Source of the DNA: JAKFEE01 sp036675815
GTDB taxonomy: Bacteria > Pseudomonadota > Alphaproteobacteria > Rhodospirillales > Magnetospirillaceae
Assembly: GCA_036675815.1 (NCBI GenBank)
Contig: JAKFEE010000022.1
Coordinates: forward strand, 208,208 to 272,207
Direction of reading: 5' to 3'
Length of the DNA stretch: 64,000 bases
The position numbers and the translations under genes were made by a program. Position 1 is the first letter of the stretch, and the number at the start of each line of letters is the position of its first letter. Positions 52,430 to 61,047 of this stretch are shown here, one piece after another. Below the pieces are notes generated by a model. It was not told the origin of the DNA and did no database searches. It saw nothing but the letters and a program-made list of their open reading frames with translations.

Positions 52430-54181
52430 TCAGAAGGAATAGGTGAAGCTCGCCCCGAAGAAATCACGATCCTTCATCATGTTGTTCCGCCCGCCGTCCA
52501 TGAACATCGCGTAGACGAGGTTGGCCTTCATCGTGCCCAAGTAATTGAAGCCAAGGTTGAGGGCCAAGGACTTGCGGCCTTCGACGAAGGGCAAGGCATT
52601 CGGGCTGGTCCCGTGCACGTCGTGGATGAAGTCGACGAACGGTGTGAAGTTCACGGCCGTCCCCAAGATATGCGGGAAGGTCATGCCGACCTCGATGACG
52701 TAGCCCATCGAGAAACGGTCGGGCAGCGAGTAGTCGGGCAGCAGATAGGGGACGCCGCCATTCTCGTCCAGGCCGGGATAGTTGACGAAGACGACCTCGC
52801 CCAGGATCCAGCCGTCGGTGCCACCCACCATGTCCTGGAAGGCGCCCAGCGGGCTATCGGGGCTGAACAGATGGTTGGCGGTGAGGTGCGCCTGCCACTT
52901 TTCTTCCTCGACATAGCCGCGGCCCACACCGGCGAGCGGAAGACCATAGGGGCTGCCGGAGGGGGCGACGGTTGGGTCGATGGCGACGGAATCTTCGGGG
53001 CGGTACGACAGTTCACCGCCGAAGACGATATCGCCGAACGCCGTGGCCACGGGAATATTCCCGGAGATCCCGTAAAGATTACGGTATTCGCCGTAGTCGT
53101 AAAAGAAGCTGGCCGGCGTGAAATCGGTCCCGCTGCCATTGAAACTGATAAACGGCAGCTTGTCATGGTAACGGATGTAGTGCGCGGCGAGTTCGGCATC
53201 GCCCAGCTGATAGCGGAGAGTCATGCCGAACTGCCCCTGATCGCTCGGCTTGTTCGAGCCGACGCGGGGGATCGGGACCGCGGTCGAGAGGTTGTGTTCG
53301 TCCGTCAACGTCCCCGGCGGCACGCTGCCCGGCGGGAAGCCTGCCACCGAGCTCGATACGAAGGCGGGAAGATTCCCGCGGCCGACGACATCGCCCGTCG
53401 AGAAGAAGGTCCCCGCCGGATCGAACTCGAAATCATTCCACATGAACTGGTAGTAGGCCTCACCGCTGAGATTGTCGGTGATGCCGGAGTTCAAATAGAC
53501 CATCGGCGCCGGAATGAACACTTCTTTCAGCGAGGTGCCCGGCGTGTGCAGTTTCCGCAGGTCGATCGCGTTGATCGAATTGATGCCGCCAGGAATGAAA
53601 ATGTCTTCACCCCAGCTCACCACCTGATTGCCGACGCGGATCTTGGCACCCTGCCCGAACCACTCGAAGCCCTTGGCCACCCACGCATCCAGCAGAGTGA
53701 CATCGAATTCGGTGGCGTCATCGGCATCGCCGTGCAGGCCGAAGTTCGATTCACTGTCGGCGGCCAGGTCCGAGACCCAGTTGACGCGGGTCAAGGCGCT
53801 CCAGTTATACGGCCCTTTGACCGACAGGTCGTGGGTGCCCTTGACGACCCACGACACGATGTCGCCCGAGTCATAGTTCAGGTTACCACTGTCGCTCTGC
53901 AGGTAATTGAAGTCGGGGACGGCCGCGTACCCCATGTCGAGCAGTTCGCTGCCGATCGGGGCGCAGCCGCCGTTGTCGCGGCCGATGATGCTGCAGCTGT
54001 GATCCTGGGTGCGCACCTGAAACCCGGTGGTCACCTCGGAGTCGACGCGGACGTTCCAGCCACCGCCGAGATCGGCGTCGATGGCGAAGGCATCGGTGGC
54101 GGGAAAGGTCGCCGACGCCGCGATCATCGCAAATATGCCGAAACGGAACGGCGAGCCGCGCCGAATATTAGGACGTTTCAT
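52430..54181 (-). CDS. DUF1302 outer-membrane beta-barrel protein
   Basis: A 583-residue protein. I chose the ATG at 54181 with GGGGGAG upstream; the signal peptide ends near DAFA-ID. The chain is rich in alternating beta strands and ends in FTYSF, an aromatic C-terminal residue typical of outer-membrane barrels. Features include GNQVVSWGEDIFIPGGINSI and LSGEAYYQFMWND. DUF1302 proteins occur with DUF1329 proteins in clusters for catabolism of hydrophobic or unusual carbon sources. Confidence 0.9.
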   Translation of the reverse strand: MKRPNIRRGSPFRFGIFAMIAASATFPATDAFAIDADLGGGWNVRVDSEVTTGFQVRTQDHSCSIIGRDNGGCAPIGSELLDMGYAAVPDFNYLQSDSGNLNYDSGDIVSWVVKGTHDLSVKGPYNWSALTRVNWVSDLAADSESNFGLHGDADDATEFDVTLLDAWVAKGFEWFGQGAKIRVGNQVVSWGEDIFIPGGINSINAIDLRKLHTPGTSLKEVFIPAPMVYLNSGITDNLSGEAYYQFMWNDFEFDPAGTFFSTGDVVGRGNLPAFVSSSVAGFPPGSVPPGTLTDEHNLSTAVPIPRVGSNKPSDQGQFGMTLRYQLGDAELAAHYIRYHDKLPFISFNGSGTDFTPASFFYDYGEYRNLYGISGNIPVATAFGDIVFGGELSYRPEDSVAIDPTVAPSGSPYGLPLAGVGRGYVEEEKWQAHLTANHLFSPDSPLGAFQDMVGGTDGWILGEVVFVNYPGLDENGGVPYLLPDYSLPDRFSMGYVIEVGMTFPHILGTAVNFTPFVDFIHDVHGTSPNALPFVEGRKSLALNLGFNYLGTMKANLVYAMFMDGGRNNMMKDRDFFGASFTYSF

Positions 54182-54222
54182 AGCTCCCCCCTTTGTCTTT
54201 TTTGACTGTATTTGCGTGGCGA

Positions 54223-55593
54223 TCAACGCGCGCCGGCGCGGCGCAAGGCACCGGGATCGAACTTCGTTTGGCTGATACGGCCGTCGCGACCGGCGAGCCA
54301 GTCGGTTTCCGGCGCATCCTGAGTAGCGTTTTCGCCGATATAGCGGTCGACGCTGAGGTCATAGCCGACGAATTCCTGCTGCACGCAGGCCGGCAGTTCC
54401 CAGGCCATCCACAATGTCCCCTCCTGGACCCGCCACAGCTTGCCCTGCGCATCGTAGAGATCGGCGTGCAGCATCTGCCAGCTGTCCTCGTCGATGTAGA
54501 ACACCCGCTTGGTGGCGTTGTGGCGCATGTCGGACTTGACCGTCCCTTCCACCTTCCAGACGCGATGCAGCTCGTAACGCATCAGGTCACGATTGGTGTA
54601 CTCGGGGCCGTAGATCTCGCTCAGATCTTCACGACGCTCACGGAACTCATAGTTGTTGTAGGGAACGTACATCTCCTGCTTGCCGACCAGCTTCCACTCG
54701 TAGCGGTCGATGGCGCCGGCATACATCGGGTACTGGTCGACCATTTCGAGGTTCTCGTAACCGGGCACCGGATTGTCATACGAGAAGGTCGGCATGCGGC
54801 GGACACGGCGCTGGCCGGGGAAATACATCCAGGCGTCACCACTCGGCCGGTCAATGTAATTGAGGACCAGGATGATCTCGCCGACACGCGAGGTTGGCTC
54901 GACCACTTCGTTGAAGATCTGCCACTCGAGACTGTCGACGTCGCTCGGTGCGTCGACCTTGGGGTCGCCGAACGGGGTCATCACGTACTGCTTCTGTTTG
55001 ACGCGGTTGAAGTTGCCGCCCTTGTTCGAAAAGACGGTGGTGTATTGCTCGATCTTGCCGATGCCCATCCACCGCATCTTGAAGTTCCAGACGACTTCGG
55101 CGCCGGTGGTCGGCATCGGGAACGGCACGGCGCCACCGACCAGATCCTCGATCTGGTAGCCGTTGGCGGCGATCTTGGCGCGGCCGACATTGGCCTTGGT
55201 GCGGTCGTAGTACCAGTCGGGAAAGGCGCAACTGCGGTGGGTCGGATAGATGTCCATCCGATAGCCCGGCTTGGTCTTCAGCAGGTGGATCTGTCCTTCC
55301 GGCAGCTTGTCCTTGTACTTGTCGACATTGCTGGCATCGATGGTGAACAGCTTTTTCTCGCCCTTGTAGGGATCAGGACGGGGGTCGCCGACGTTCCAGC
55401 CACTGGGCGCCTTCGGCGCGCCGCCGGCCCAGGCGGGGATCGAGCCATCGGTGTTCCCCGCCTTTTCTGCCCCAATCGGGGTCAGTTCTTGGCCTAGCCT
55501 CGCGACTTGCCCCGCCGGCGGCGCCGCAACGGCGACGGCCCCGAACAGCGCCGTCGCCGTCACGCCGAGCATGAATTTATGTGATAGCCCCAT
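54223..55593 (-). CDS. DUF1329 outer-membrane-associated lipoprotein-sorting-like protein
   Basis: A 456-residue exported protein. I chose the ATG at 55593, preceded by AGGGAGG; the signal peptide ends VAVA-APP. The DUF1329 domain spans most of the protein (GNTDGSIPAWAGG, YMDR-like RMDIYPTHRSCAFPDW, and SGDAWMYFPGQRRVRRMPTF). The fold resembles LolB/outer-membrane lipoprotein-sorting proteins. It is the first gene of the leftward run and starts 41 bp before DUF1302. Confidence 0.9.
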   Translation of the reverse strand: MGLSHKFMLGVTATALFGAVAVAAPPAGQVARLGQELTPIGAEKAGNTDGSIPAWAGGAPKAPSGWNVGDPRPDPYKGEKKLFTIDASNVDKYKDKLPEGQIHLLKTKPGYRMDIYPTHRSCAFPDWYYDRTKANVGRAKIAANGYQIEDLVGGAVPFPMPTTGAEVVWNFKMRWMGIGKIEQYTTVFSNKGGNFNRVKQKQYVMTPFGDPKVDAPSDVDSLEWQIFNEVVEPTSRVGEIILVLNYIDRPSGDAWMYFPGQRRVRRMPTFSYDNPVPGYENLEMVDQYPMYAGAIDRYEWKLVGKQEMYVPYNNYEFRERREDLSEIYGPEYTNRDLMRYELHRVWKVEGTVKSDMRHNATKRVFYIDEDSWQMLHADLYDAQGKLWRVQEGTLWMAWELPACVQQEFVGYDLSVDRYIGENATQDAPETDWLAGRDGRISQTKFDPGALRRAGAR

Positions 55594-56036
55594 CCTTACC
55601 TCCCTCTCCTTCCGGGCAAGCAACGCACCGACGGCGCAAACACGCCGCCGTTCGCGCGCGAAAACTCGCGCCGCGCAGTCAAATAAAACGGCTCCGCTCG
55701 CGGGAGCGGGTCTAGCGCTGGGATTGCGTCTTGAAGCGGTTCAACGTCTACTCCTCCCTGTTTGCCCTCGAAACGTCCTTCAGGAACCGGTCCGCACTTG
55801 CCGTACGGCGATCGAGTGGCTTTTTGTTGATATTAGCTTGAGCCAATCGGCTGGCGCACGGAATAACCAAATACGGTTATGGATGGTCAAATTGCCTTCC
55901 GCCGGCACTCACCAGACCTGGGTTGCAGGCCTCGCTGCCCCTGTAGTGACATGGCGGTTCCCGCGTCGGTTCCGACTTGTGAAGCACTCCGAGTTTTGCC
56001 AGAGTCGTCCCAATAACTACTGCCGCGTGATCACCA
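55594..56036. promoter_or_regulatory. Divergent promoter region of the amine-oxidation locus
   Basis: A 443-bp space between DUF1329 (left) and the LuxR-type regulator (right). It contains a CCGCTC-GCGG-GAGCGG hairpin at 55694-55709 and an AT-rich patch near 55820-55850 (CTTTTTGTTGATATTAGC). The inverted repeat ATAACC-N6-GGTTAT is at 55863-55880. I see no coding potential. It probably carries the main promoter of the DUF1329-led transcript. Confidence 0.6.
55863..55880. promoter_or_regulatory. Inverted repeat ATAACC-N6-GGTTAT, second copy
   Basis: A perfect 6-bp-arm repeat with 6-nt spacer, the same core and spacing as 48979-48998. It lies in the divergent promoter region 270 bp upstream of DUF1329 and 157 bp upstream of the response regulator gene. 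It is a candidate regulator-binding site. Confidence 0.55.
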
Positions 56037-56672
56037 ATGCTTCGAGTCTTAATCGCCGAAGATCACCCGCTGTTCCGCGAGGCCTTGATGCATATGGTGG
56101 CCACCGCCGATCCGCATGCCGAGGTCACCGAAGCAACGACACTGGAGCAGGCGCTGTCGCTGATCGACGCGGAGGACGGCTTCGACTTGGTGCTGCTCGA
56201 CTTGGGCCTCCCCGGCGCCAGCGGCCTATCCGCGGCGCTGGCCGTGCGGGCGCAAGCCGCGACCACGCCGGTCATCATCGTTTCGGCCTGGGAGGAAGCG
56301 CAGGTGATCCGGCAGGCCATTCGCATGGGCGTGAGCGGCTATCTGCCCAAGAGCTCGACCAAGGCGACGATGATCGACGGCATAAAAAAGGTGCTGAGCG
56401 GCGAGACCTATTTTCCCGTGTTCGGCGATGACGGCGATACCGGAGAGGCGCCGGCGGCCGTCGACAGCCTGACGCCTCGGCAACTCACCGTGCTGCAACT
56501 GCTGGGCGATGGCAAATCGAACAAGCAGATCGCCTATGAGCTCAGCATCAGCCAGGAGACAGTGAAGATTCACATCTCGGCGATCCTGCGCAAACTGGGG
56601 GTCGCCAGCCGCTCGAAGGCCATCCTCGTCGCTCATCGCTTGATCGAGGCGCCCGGCCACGCCCGCGCCTGA
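56037..56672 (+). CDS. LuxR/NarL-family response regulator (ErbR/AgmR-like)
   Basis: A 211-residue two-domain regulator. The receiver has acidic residues in IAEDHPLFRE, the phospho-acceptor Asp in LVLLDLGLPG, and the conserved Lys in GYLPKSS. The C-terminal GerE helix-turn-helix is LTPRQLTVLQLLGDGKSNKQ then SQETVKIHISAILRKLGV. It is divergent from the DUF1329-qhp run. In Pseudomonas, related regulators (ErbR/AgmR) control PQQ-alcohol oxidation with FIST-type kinases, so the kinase at 34095 is the natural partner (inference). No AraC-type QhpR is present. Confidence 0.92.
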   Translation: MLRVLIAEDHPLFREALMHMVATADPHAEVTEATTLEQALSLIDAEDGFDLVLLDLGLPGASGLSAALAVRAQAATTPVIIVSAWEEAQVIRQAIRMGVSGYLPKSSTKATMIDGIKKVLSGETYFPVFGDDGDTGEAPAAVDSLTPRQLTVLQLLGDGKSNKQIAYELSISQETVKIHISAILRKLGVASRSKAILVAHRLIEAPGHARA

Positions 56673-56737
56673 CCTGCTCTGGAACCATCCACCGCGCGGG
56701 CTGTTAGACGGCCAAGTTTCATCTTCGCTGGGTGGTC

Positions 56738-57034
56738 ATGATGAAGATGCCCTTTACTCTGCTGGCGGCAGCCGGGCTGCTGGCTTTCAGCGCCACCGAG
56801 GCTGCGGCCTTCGGCGGTTACCATGGCGCGGCCGTCGGCGCCCACCGCATCTTCGGCGGACCGCACGCCGGCCCGGAGGCCTGCCTGCAGGGCTCGGTCC
56901 GCGCCTGTCAACATCTCGAGCGGCTGGGCCGCCTGCAGCCCTTGTCGCGCGAGCGGCTGGCGCTCGACGAGGAACGGCTCGAGCGGCGCACCGTGATGCC
57001 GGCCCCTGAACTGCGCAAGGTGCCGCCGCGCTAA
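56738..57034 (+). CDS. Small secreted hypothetical protein
   Basis: A 98-residue protein; ATG at 56738, with an in-frame GTG 6 nt upstream also possible. The signal peptide ends TEAAA-FGG. The mature part has a Gly/His-rich start (GGYHGAAVGAHR) and an Arg/Leu-rich helical tail with two Cys. No family recognised. It is convergent with the sulfite dehydrogenase pair. Confidence 0.65.
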   Translation: MMKMPFTLLAAAGLLAFSATEAAAFGGYHGAAVGAHRIFGGPHAGPEACLQGSVRACQHLERLGRLQPLSRERLALDEERLERRTVMPAPELRKVPPR

Positions 57035-57037
57035 GCC

Positions 57038-57403
57038 TCAGCCCCGCTTTTCCGCCTTCGCGCCGGGCGATGGAGCATCATCGACGCCGAGATGGGTCGC
57101 AAGGTAGTCGAGCACCGTCCGGCGCGTGTCGGCGTCAAGCTCCGCCATCCCCTGCTCGGCGACCATCCAGTCGATGAGTTCGTCCCAGCGTTGCCGCGAC
57201 AGGCGCTGCTGGGTGACCATGCGCAGCGAATGACAGGCCGCGCAAATCGTGGCGACCAAGTCCCGCCCCTCGCCTTGCGGCAGGTCGGCGCTCCGCTCCC
57301 CCACCGGCGGCCGTGACAGGAAAGGGCTGGGCGGCTCGAATGCGGCGGCCGGGGCGGTGGCGAGCGCCCACATCACCACCGCCAGCCGAAAACGACACGT
57401 CAC
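57038..57403 (-). CDS. sorB: Sulfite dehydrogenase cytochrome c subunit (SorB-like)
   Basis: A 121-residue monohaem cytochrome c. The GTG at 57403 overlaps the stop of the molybdenum subunit gene (GTGA) and gives a signal peptide ending APAAA-FEPP. The haem motif is CAACH; a methionine ligand candidate lies in WMVAEQGMAEL. It would take electrons from the SorA-like subunit. The much longer in-frame ORF that runs back over the upstream gene is not credible. Confidence 0.85.
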   Translation of the reverse strand: MTCRFRLAVVMWALATAPAAAFEPPSPFLSRPPVGERSADLPQGEGRDLVATICAACHSLRMVTQQRLSRQRWDELIDWMVAEQGMAELDADTRRTVLDYLATHLGVDDAPSPGAKAEKRG

Positions 57404-58809
57404 CGCGTCGTGCCCACACCACCGGGCTGTCCGGGCTTCGATTCGGGGGCCCGCGCGCTGCCGGTTTCGGTGGCGGCGGTCTGCGGCGTGCGGTAGTCGG
57501 GCACGCGTACGGCAACGCGATGCATGGCGTTGTTGAGATAGCCGCGGGGGTTCCATGCCACGGCAAAGGGCTGGCTGGTGCCGGCGGCATCGGTGGCGCG
57601 GGCCCAAATCTCGTAATAGCCGCGGCCGGGCAGATCGATGAGCGCGCGCCAGCGCTGCCATGAATAAGGGTTGGGCGGCTGCTCCAGCACGGCGCGTTGC
57701 CAATTGGCACCGAAATCGTGCGAGATGTCGACGCGACGTACCGGTCGGTCGCCGGCCCAGGCATGGCCGCGCACCTCGAGCGTGCGGTTGTCGGCCGGCA
57801 TTTCGAAGCCGCTGCGCGGCCAGGTGATGACCGACTTCACCGGCATGCCCTGGATGATGATGAAGTCGTCGTCGGGGACGGAATCCCCCGGCGCCACCGG
57901 ATAGGCGGGAACGCGGTACGACTTGCCGCCCATCTTCTCGCCGTCGTGCACGCGATCGCGCACCCAGATGCGCTCCAGCCACTTCTGCGAGGTGGAGCCG
58001 GCCCAGCCGGGGGCGACGATGCGCACTGGGAAGCCATGCAGCGGCGGAATCGGCTCGCCGTTCATGGCGAAGGCCACCAGGGTGTGTGGATCCATGGCTT
58101 TCCAGATGGGCAGGCCGCGCGAGATGGAATCCTTGGCAGGATCGCCTGAGAGATGCGGGTCCATGCCGTAGTGGCCGGTGTACACAGCACTGTCCGTCAA
58201 GCCCGCCGCCTGCAGCAGGTCGCGCAGGCGCACCCCGGTCCAGCGGGAATTGCCGATGGCGCCCACCGTCCACTGATTGCCGCTGGCCGGCGGATTGAAA
58301 CCGGCGCGGCCGTTGCCGGCGCATTCCAGCTGCAGCGCCAGTTCGACCGGCTGGAATTTGGACTTCAACTCGTCGAGCGTCAGGGTCAGCGGTCGCTGCA
58401 CCTCGCCGTCGATCACCAGCTTCCAGCCGGCAGCATCCATATTGGCCGCCATGTCCGGCACGCCGCCATTGTTGCGCACGAAATGGCGATCGTTGGGCGT
58501 GATGTCATCGTCGAGCAGATGCGCCGGAGTCTCGGCATTGATCGGCCGGTCGTTGTGGACGATCAGACCGCCCTTGCCCTCGACGCGGAACTCCTTGGTC
58601 TCCTCGGCCAGGGCCGCCGGAATCAGGCCGGCGGGCATGTGACGGTGGAACGGTATCGCCCCGCCGACCACGGCCCCCATCGCGGCCAGGCCGGCACCCC
58701 TGAGAAAGCCACGCCTGCCCACGCCGGCGACACGTCCGAAAACCAGCCGATCGGCGCGCTCGGGATCGTCTTGGTACAGTTCGCAGATGCCGCGTTCGTG
58801 CCTGGACAT
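57400..58809 (-). CDS. sorA: Molybdenum sulfite dehydrogenase/oxidase subunit (SorA-like)
   Basis: A 469-residue sulfite oxidase-family protein. A Tat-type signal lies after a long n-region (GRRGFLRGAGLAAMGAVVGG, about residues 31-50). The molybdopterin domain has NDRHFVRNNGG and the Mo-ligand Cys in LQLECAGNGRAGF; the dimerisation domain has VRGHAWAGDRPVRRVDIS. It oxidises sulfite to sulfate in the periplasm and passes electrons to the adjoining cytochrome. The two genes form a closed operon. Confidence 0.9.
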   Translation of the reverse strand: MSRHERGICELYQDDPERADRLVFGRVAGVGRRGFLRGAGLAAMGAVVGGAIPFHRHMPAGLIPAALAEETKEFRVEGKGGLIVHNDRPINAETPAHLLDDDITPNDRHFVRNNGGVPDMAANMDAAGWKLVIDGEVQRPLTLTLDELKSKFQPVELALQLECAGNGRAGFNPPASGNQWTVGAIGNSRWTGVRLRDLLQAAGLTDSAVYTGHYGMDPHLSGDPAKDSISRGLPIWKAMDPHTLVAFAMNGEPIPPLHGFPVRIVAPGWAGSTSQKWLERIWVRDRVHDGEKMGGKSYRVPAYPVAPGDSVPDDDFIIIQGMPVKSVITWPRSGFEMPADNRTLEVRGHAWAGDRPVRRVDISHDFGANWQRAVLEQPPNPYSWQRWRALIDLPGRGYYEIWARATDAAGTSQPFAVAWNPRGYLNNAMHRVAVRVPDYRTPQTAATETGSARAPESKPGQPGGVGTTR

Positions 58810-59048
58810 CGTTTGCCCTCCTGCTTGCCTACCCGCCCGTGCGGCGATGTCGTTGACAAGGAGGTAAGGTGCGCGCAGGAGAATCCGACTGTGCCAAAGG
58901 GCGGCGATCCCCGCTCAAATGCGCCACCAGGGCGCCGCACCGTCGCGCGACGGAAAAACCGGCCAGGAGCGGGCCACGATCCACTGCCCACTATGCGATA
59001 CGACACCCTGAAAATGGCGAAACCCCCAGGTTTCCCTGGAGGTTTCGG

Positions 59049-59123
<75 letters not shown>

Positions 59124-59273
59124 TCTCTGCCGCAGTGCGGCGTGAGGCGGCCTATTTAGCCGTATCCGAACCACATTGCAAGCCCTTCCGTGGGCGCCAA
59201 AATGACGGCGTCGGCCGGGCTCCGTCTTCCGCCGAAGATGACAGCGGCAGCGCTTTCTACTAAACAAATTGCA

Positions 59274-60164
59274 ATGGACACGCCTCTCCGCAGCCCTCTC
59301 GCAGCGCCGCCGGCCATAGACATCCTGTCGCCCGCCGAGCAGACGGCGCCGCTGGTCTTCGCCTCGCCGCACAGCGGCCGCGACTACCCGGCCGCCTTTC
59401 TCGCCGAGGCGGCGCTCGATCCGCATACGCTGCGGCGCTCGGAGGATTCATTCGTCGATGAGCTGTTCTCTGCGGCGCCGCGAGTGGGAGCTCCCTTGCT
59501 GCGCGCGCTTTTCCCGCGCGCGTATGTCGACCCCAATCGCGAGCCCTATGAGCTCGATCCGGCGATGTTCGCCGACCCCCTGCCCGACTACGTCAATGCC
59601 CGTTCGCCACGCGTTGCCGCGGGCCTGGGTACCATCGCCCGCGTCGTCGCCACCGGCGCTGAGATCTACCGGCGGCGGCTGCGCTTCATCGATGTCCAGG
59701 CACGGATCGAGACGCTCTACCGCCCCTATCACGCCGCACTCGAGCGATTGGTCGCCGAGACCCAGGCGCGGTTCGGCTGCTGCGTACTCGTCGACTGCCA
59801 CTCGATGCCGTCGGTCGGCGGACCGATGGACACCGACAATGGACTGTCGCGCGTCGATTTCGTGCTTGGCGACTGCTTCGGCAGCGCCTGCGCCGGTGTC
59901 GTCGTCGATGCCGCCGAGGCCTGCCTGCGCAATGCCGGCTACCATGTGATCCGCAACAACCCCTACGCCGGGGGCTTTACCACGCGACATTACGGCCGGC
60001 CGGAAAACGGGGTCCATGCCGTGCAAATCGAAATCAATCGCCGGCTCTACATGAACGAGGCGACGCACACCAAGGGCGCCCGCTTCACCCGTATCGCCGA
60101 GGATCTGGAAAAGCTGATGACCGCACTGGCGACCCTGCCGCTCGACGCCCTGAGGGTGCGATGA
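59274..60164 (+). CDS. N-formylglutamate amidohydrolase-family protein
   Basis: About 296 residues from the ATG at 59274; an upstream ATG at 59190 would add an atypical extension. FGase-family motifs: FASPHSGRDYPAAF, LFPRAYVDPNREPYELD, VLVDCHSMPS and NNPYAGGFTTRHYG, which carry the Zn/catalytic residues. The family hydrolyses N-formylglutamate in histidine degradation, but many members stand alone with unknown substrate. No other hut genes are in the window. It overlaps the next gene by 4 nt. Confidence 0.9.
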   Translation: MDTPLRSPLAAPPAIDILSPAEQTAPLVFASPHSGRDYPAAFLAEAALDPHTLRRSEDSFVDELFSAAPRVGAPLLRALFPRAYVDPNREPYELDPAMFADPLPDYVNARSPRVAAGLGTIARVVATGAEIYRRRLRFIDVQARIETLYRPYHAALERLVAETQARFGCCVLVDCHSMPSVGGPMDTDNGLSRVDFVLGDCFGSACAGVVVDAAEACLRNAGYHVIRNNPYAGGFTTRHYGRPENGVHAVQIEINRRLYMNEATHTKGARFTRIAEDLEKLMTALATLPLDALRVR

Positions 60165-60697
60165 CCAGCCCCGAGGCGCTGCCGGTGGCCGTTCGTGATG
60201 CGCGCGAGGAGGATTTCCTCGCTGTTCAGGCGATCTATGCCTTCTACGTCACGCGTACCGCTGCTTCGTTCGAAGAGGAGCCGCCCGCGGTCGCCGAGAT
60301 GCAGCGGCGCTGGCAGGATGTGACCGGCCGCGGCTTCCCCTACCTGGTGGCGGAATGCGCGGGTGAAGTCCTCGGCTATGCTTATGCCGGGCCATGGCGC
60401 ACGCGCTCGGCCTATCGCTACACCATCGAGGATTCCATCTATGTGGCGCCGATGACCGTGCGGCGGGGCATCGGCTCGGCCTTGCTGGGCGCGCTGATCG
60501 AGCGCTGCACCATCCTCGGCTATCGCCAGATGATTGCGGTGATCGGCGATTCCGCCAATCTGCCGTCGATCGGCCTGCACCGCAGCCTCGGCTTCCGCCA
60601 GGAAGGAATCCTGCGGGGCGTCGGACTGAAGTTCGGGCGTTGGGTCGACGTCGTGATCATGCACCGTCCCCTGGATGCGACCGACACGCCGCCCTGA
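60161..60697 (+). CDS. GNAT N-acetyltransferase (phosphinothricin/methionine-sulfone acetyltransferase-like)
   Basis: A 178-residue acetyltransferase. It has the PAT/MddA signature: IYAFYVTRTAASFEEEPP near the N-terminus, the acetyl-CoA loop VRRGIGSALLGALIE, and SIGLHRSLGFRQEGILRGVG. Homologues acetylate L-methionine sulfone or sulfoximine and related amino acid analogues. It is translationally coupled to the amidohydrolase gene. Confidence 0.9.
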   Translation: MTSPEALPVAVRDAREEDFLAVQAIYAFYVTRTAASFEEEPPAVAEMQRRWQDVTGRGFPYLVAECAGEVLGYAYAGPWRTRSAYRYTIEDSIYVAPMTVRRGIGSALLGALIERCTILGYRQMIAVIGDSANLPSIGLHRSLGFRQEGILRGVGLKFGRWVDVVIMHRPLDATDTPP

Positions 60698-61047
60698 TGA
60701 AAAGCCTCGCCACGCCGTTTCCACTAGGCCCACCCGAACAGTGCCCTGCCCGCGGCCGAAAAAAAGCCGCCTTGCGGCGGCTCAAGTCTAGGGAGGAAAC
60801 GTCCAAGAAAGCCAACAAACGAACGTCGGAGGACGCCGCGTTTGCTGCGCTGCATGATATAGGGGCGATGGCCCCCGCTGCGCAAGCAAAAAAACGCGTC
60901 ACGCGATACAATATTGCTCATAACATCCTGTTTTTCCTAAAATTTTTCCTAACGCATCGATGCTATGCGCATGCGGACGGCGTGAATCTGCGGATCTTGG
61001 CACGCTTCGTGCGTAGCGCGAGGCCGTGGTGAGTTGCGGAGCGCGGA
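60698..61047. other. 350-bp intergenic region with possible minus-strand small transcript
   Basis: It contains A/T-rich patches (60905-60955) unlike the flanks and a minus-strand terminator at 60759-60782 with no minus-strand gene to serve. Minus-strand ORFs of 65-84 codons exist but look non-coding and lack family similarity. Confidence 0.45.
60759..60782 (-). terminator. Intrinsic terminator facing left
   Basis: On the minus strand AGCCGCC-GCAA-GGCGGCT is followed directly by a seven-base T-run. This is a textbook Rho-independent terminator. It faces leftward, against the flanking plus-strand genes. Confidence 0.75.

Noticed and set aside
52271..54205. 644-codon plus-strand ORF opposite DUF1302
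   Set aside because: It is the reverse frame of a well-supported outer-membrane protein gene. Its product is His/Asp/Val/Arg-rich with no family features, as usual for shadow frames in GC-rich DNA.
57038..58324. 428-codon minus-strand ORF ending in the SorB-like cytochrome
   Set aside because: The first 300 or so codons are an out-of-frame reading of the sulfite dehydrogenase gene. The true cytochrome starts at the GTG at 57403.
60657..60911. 84-codon minus-strand ORF in the 60.7-61.0 kb gap
   Set aside because: It overlaps the acetyltransferase gene, reads through the terminator hairpin, and shows no family or ribosome-binding site. A non-coding transcript is a better explanation.
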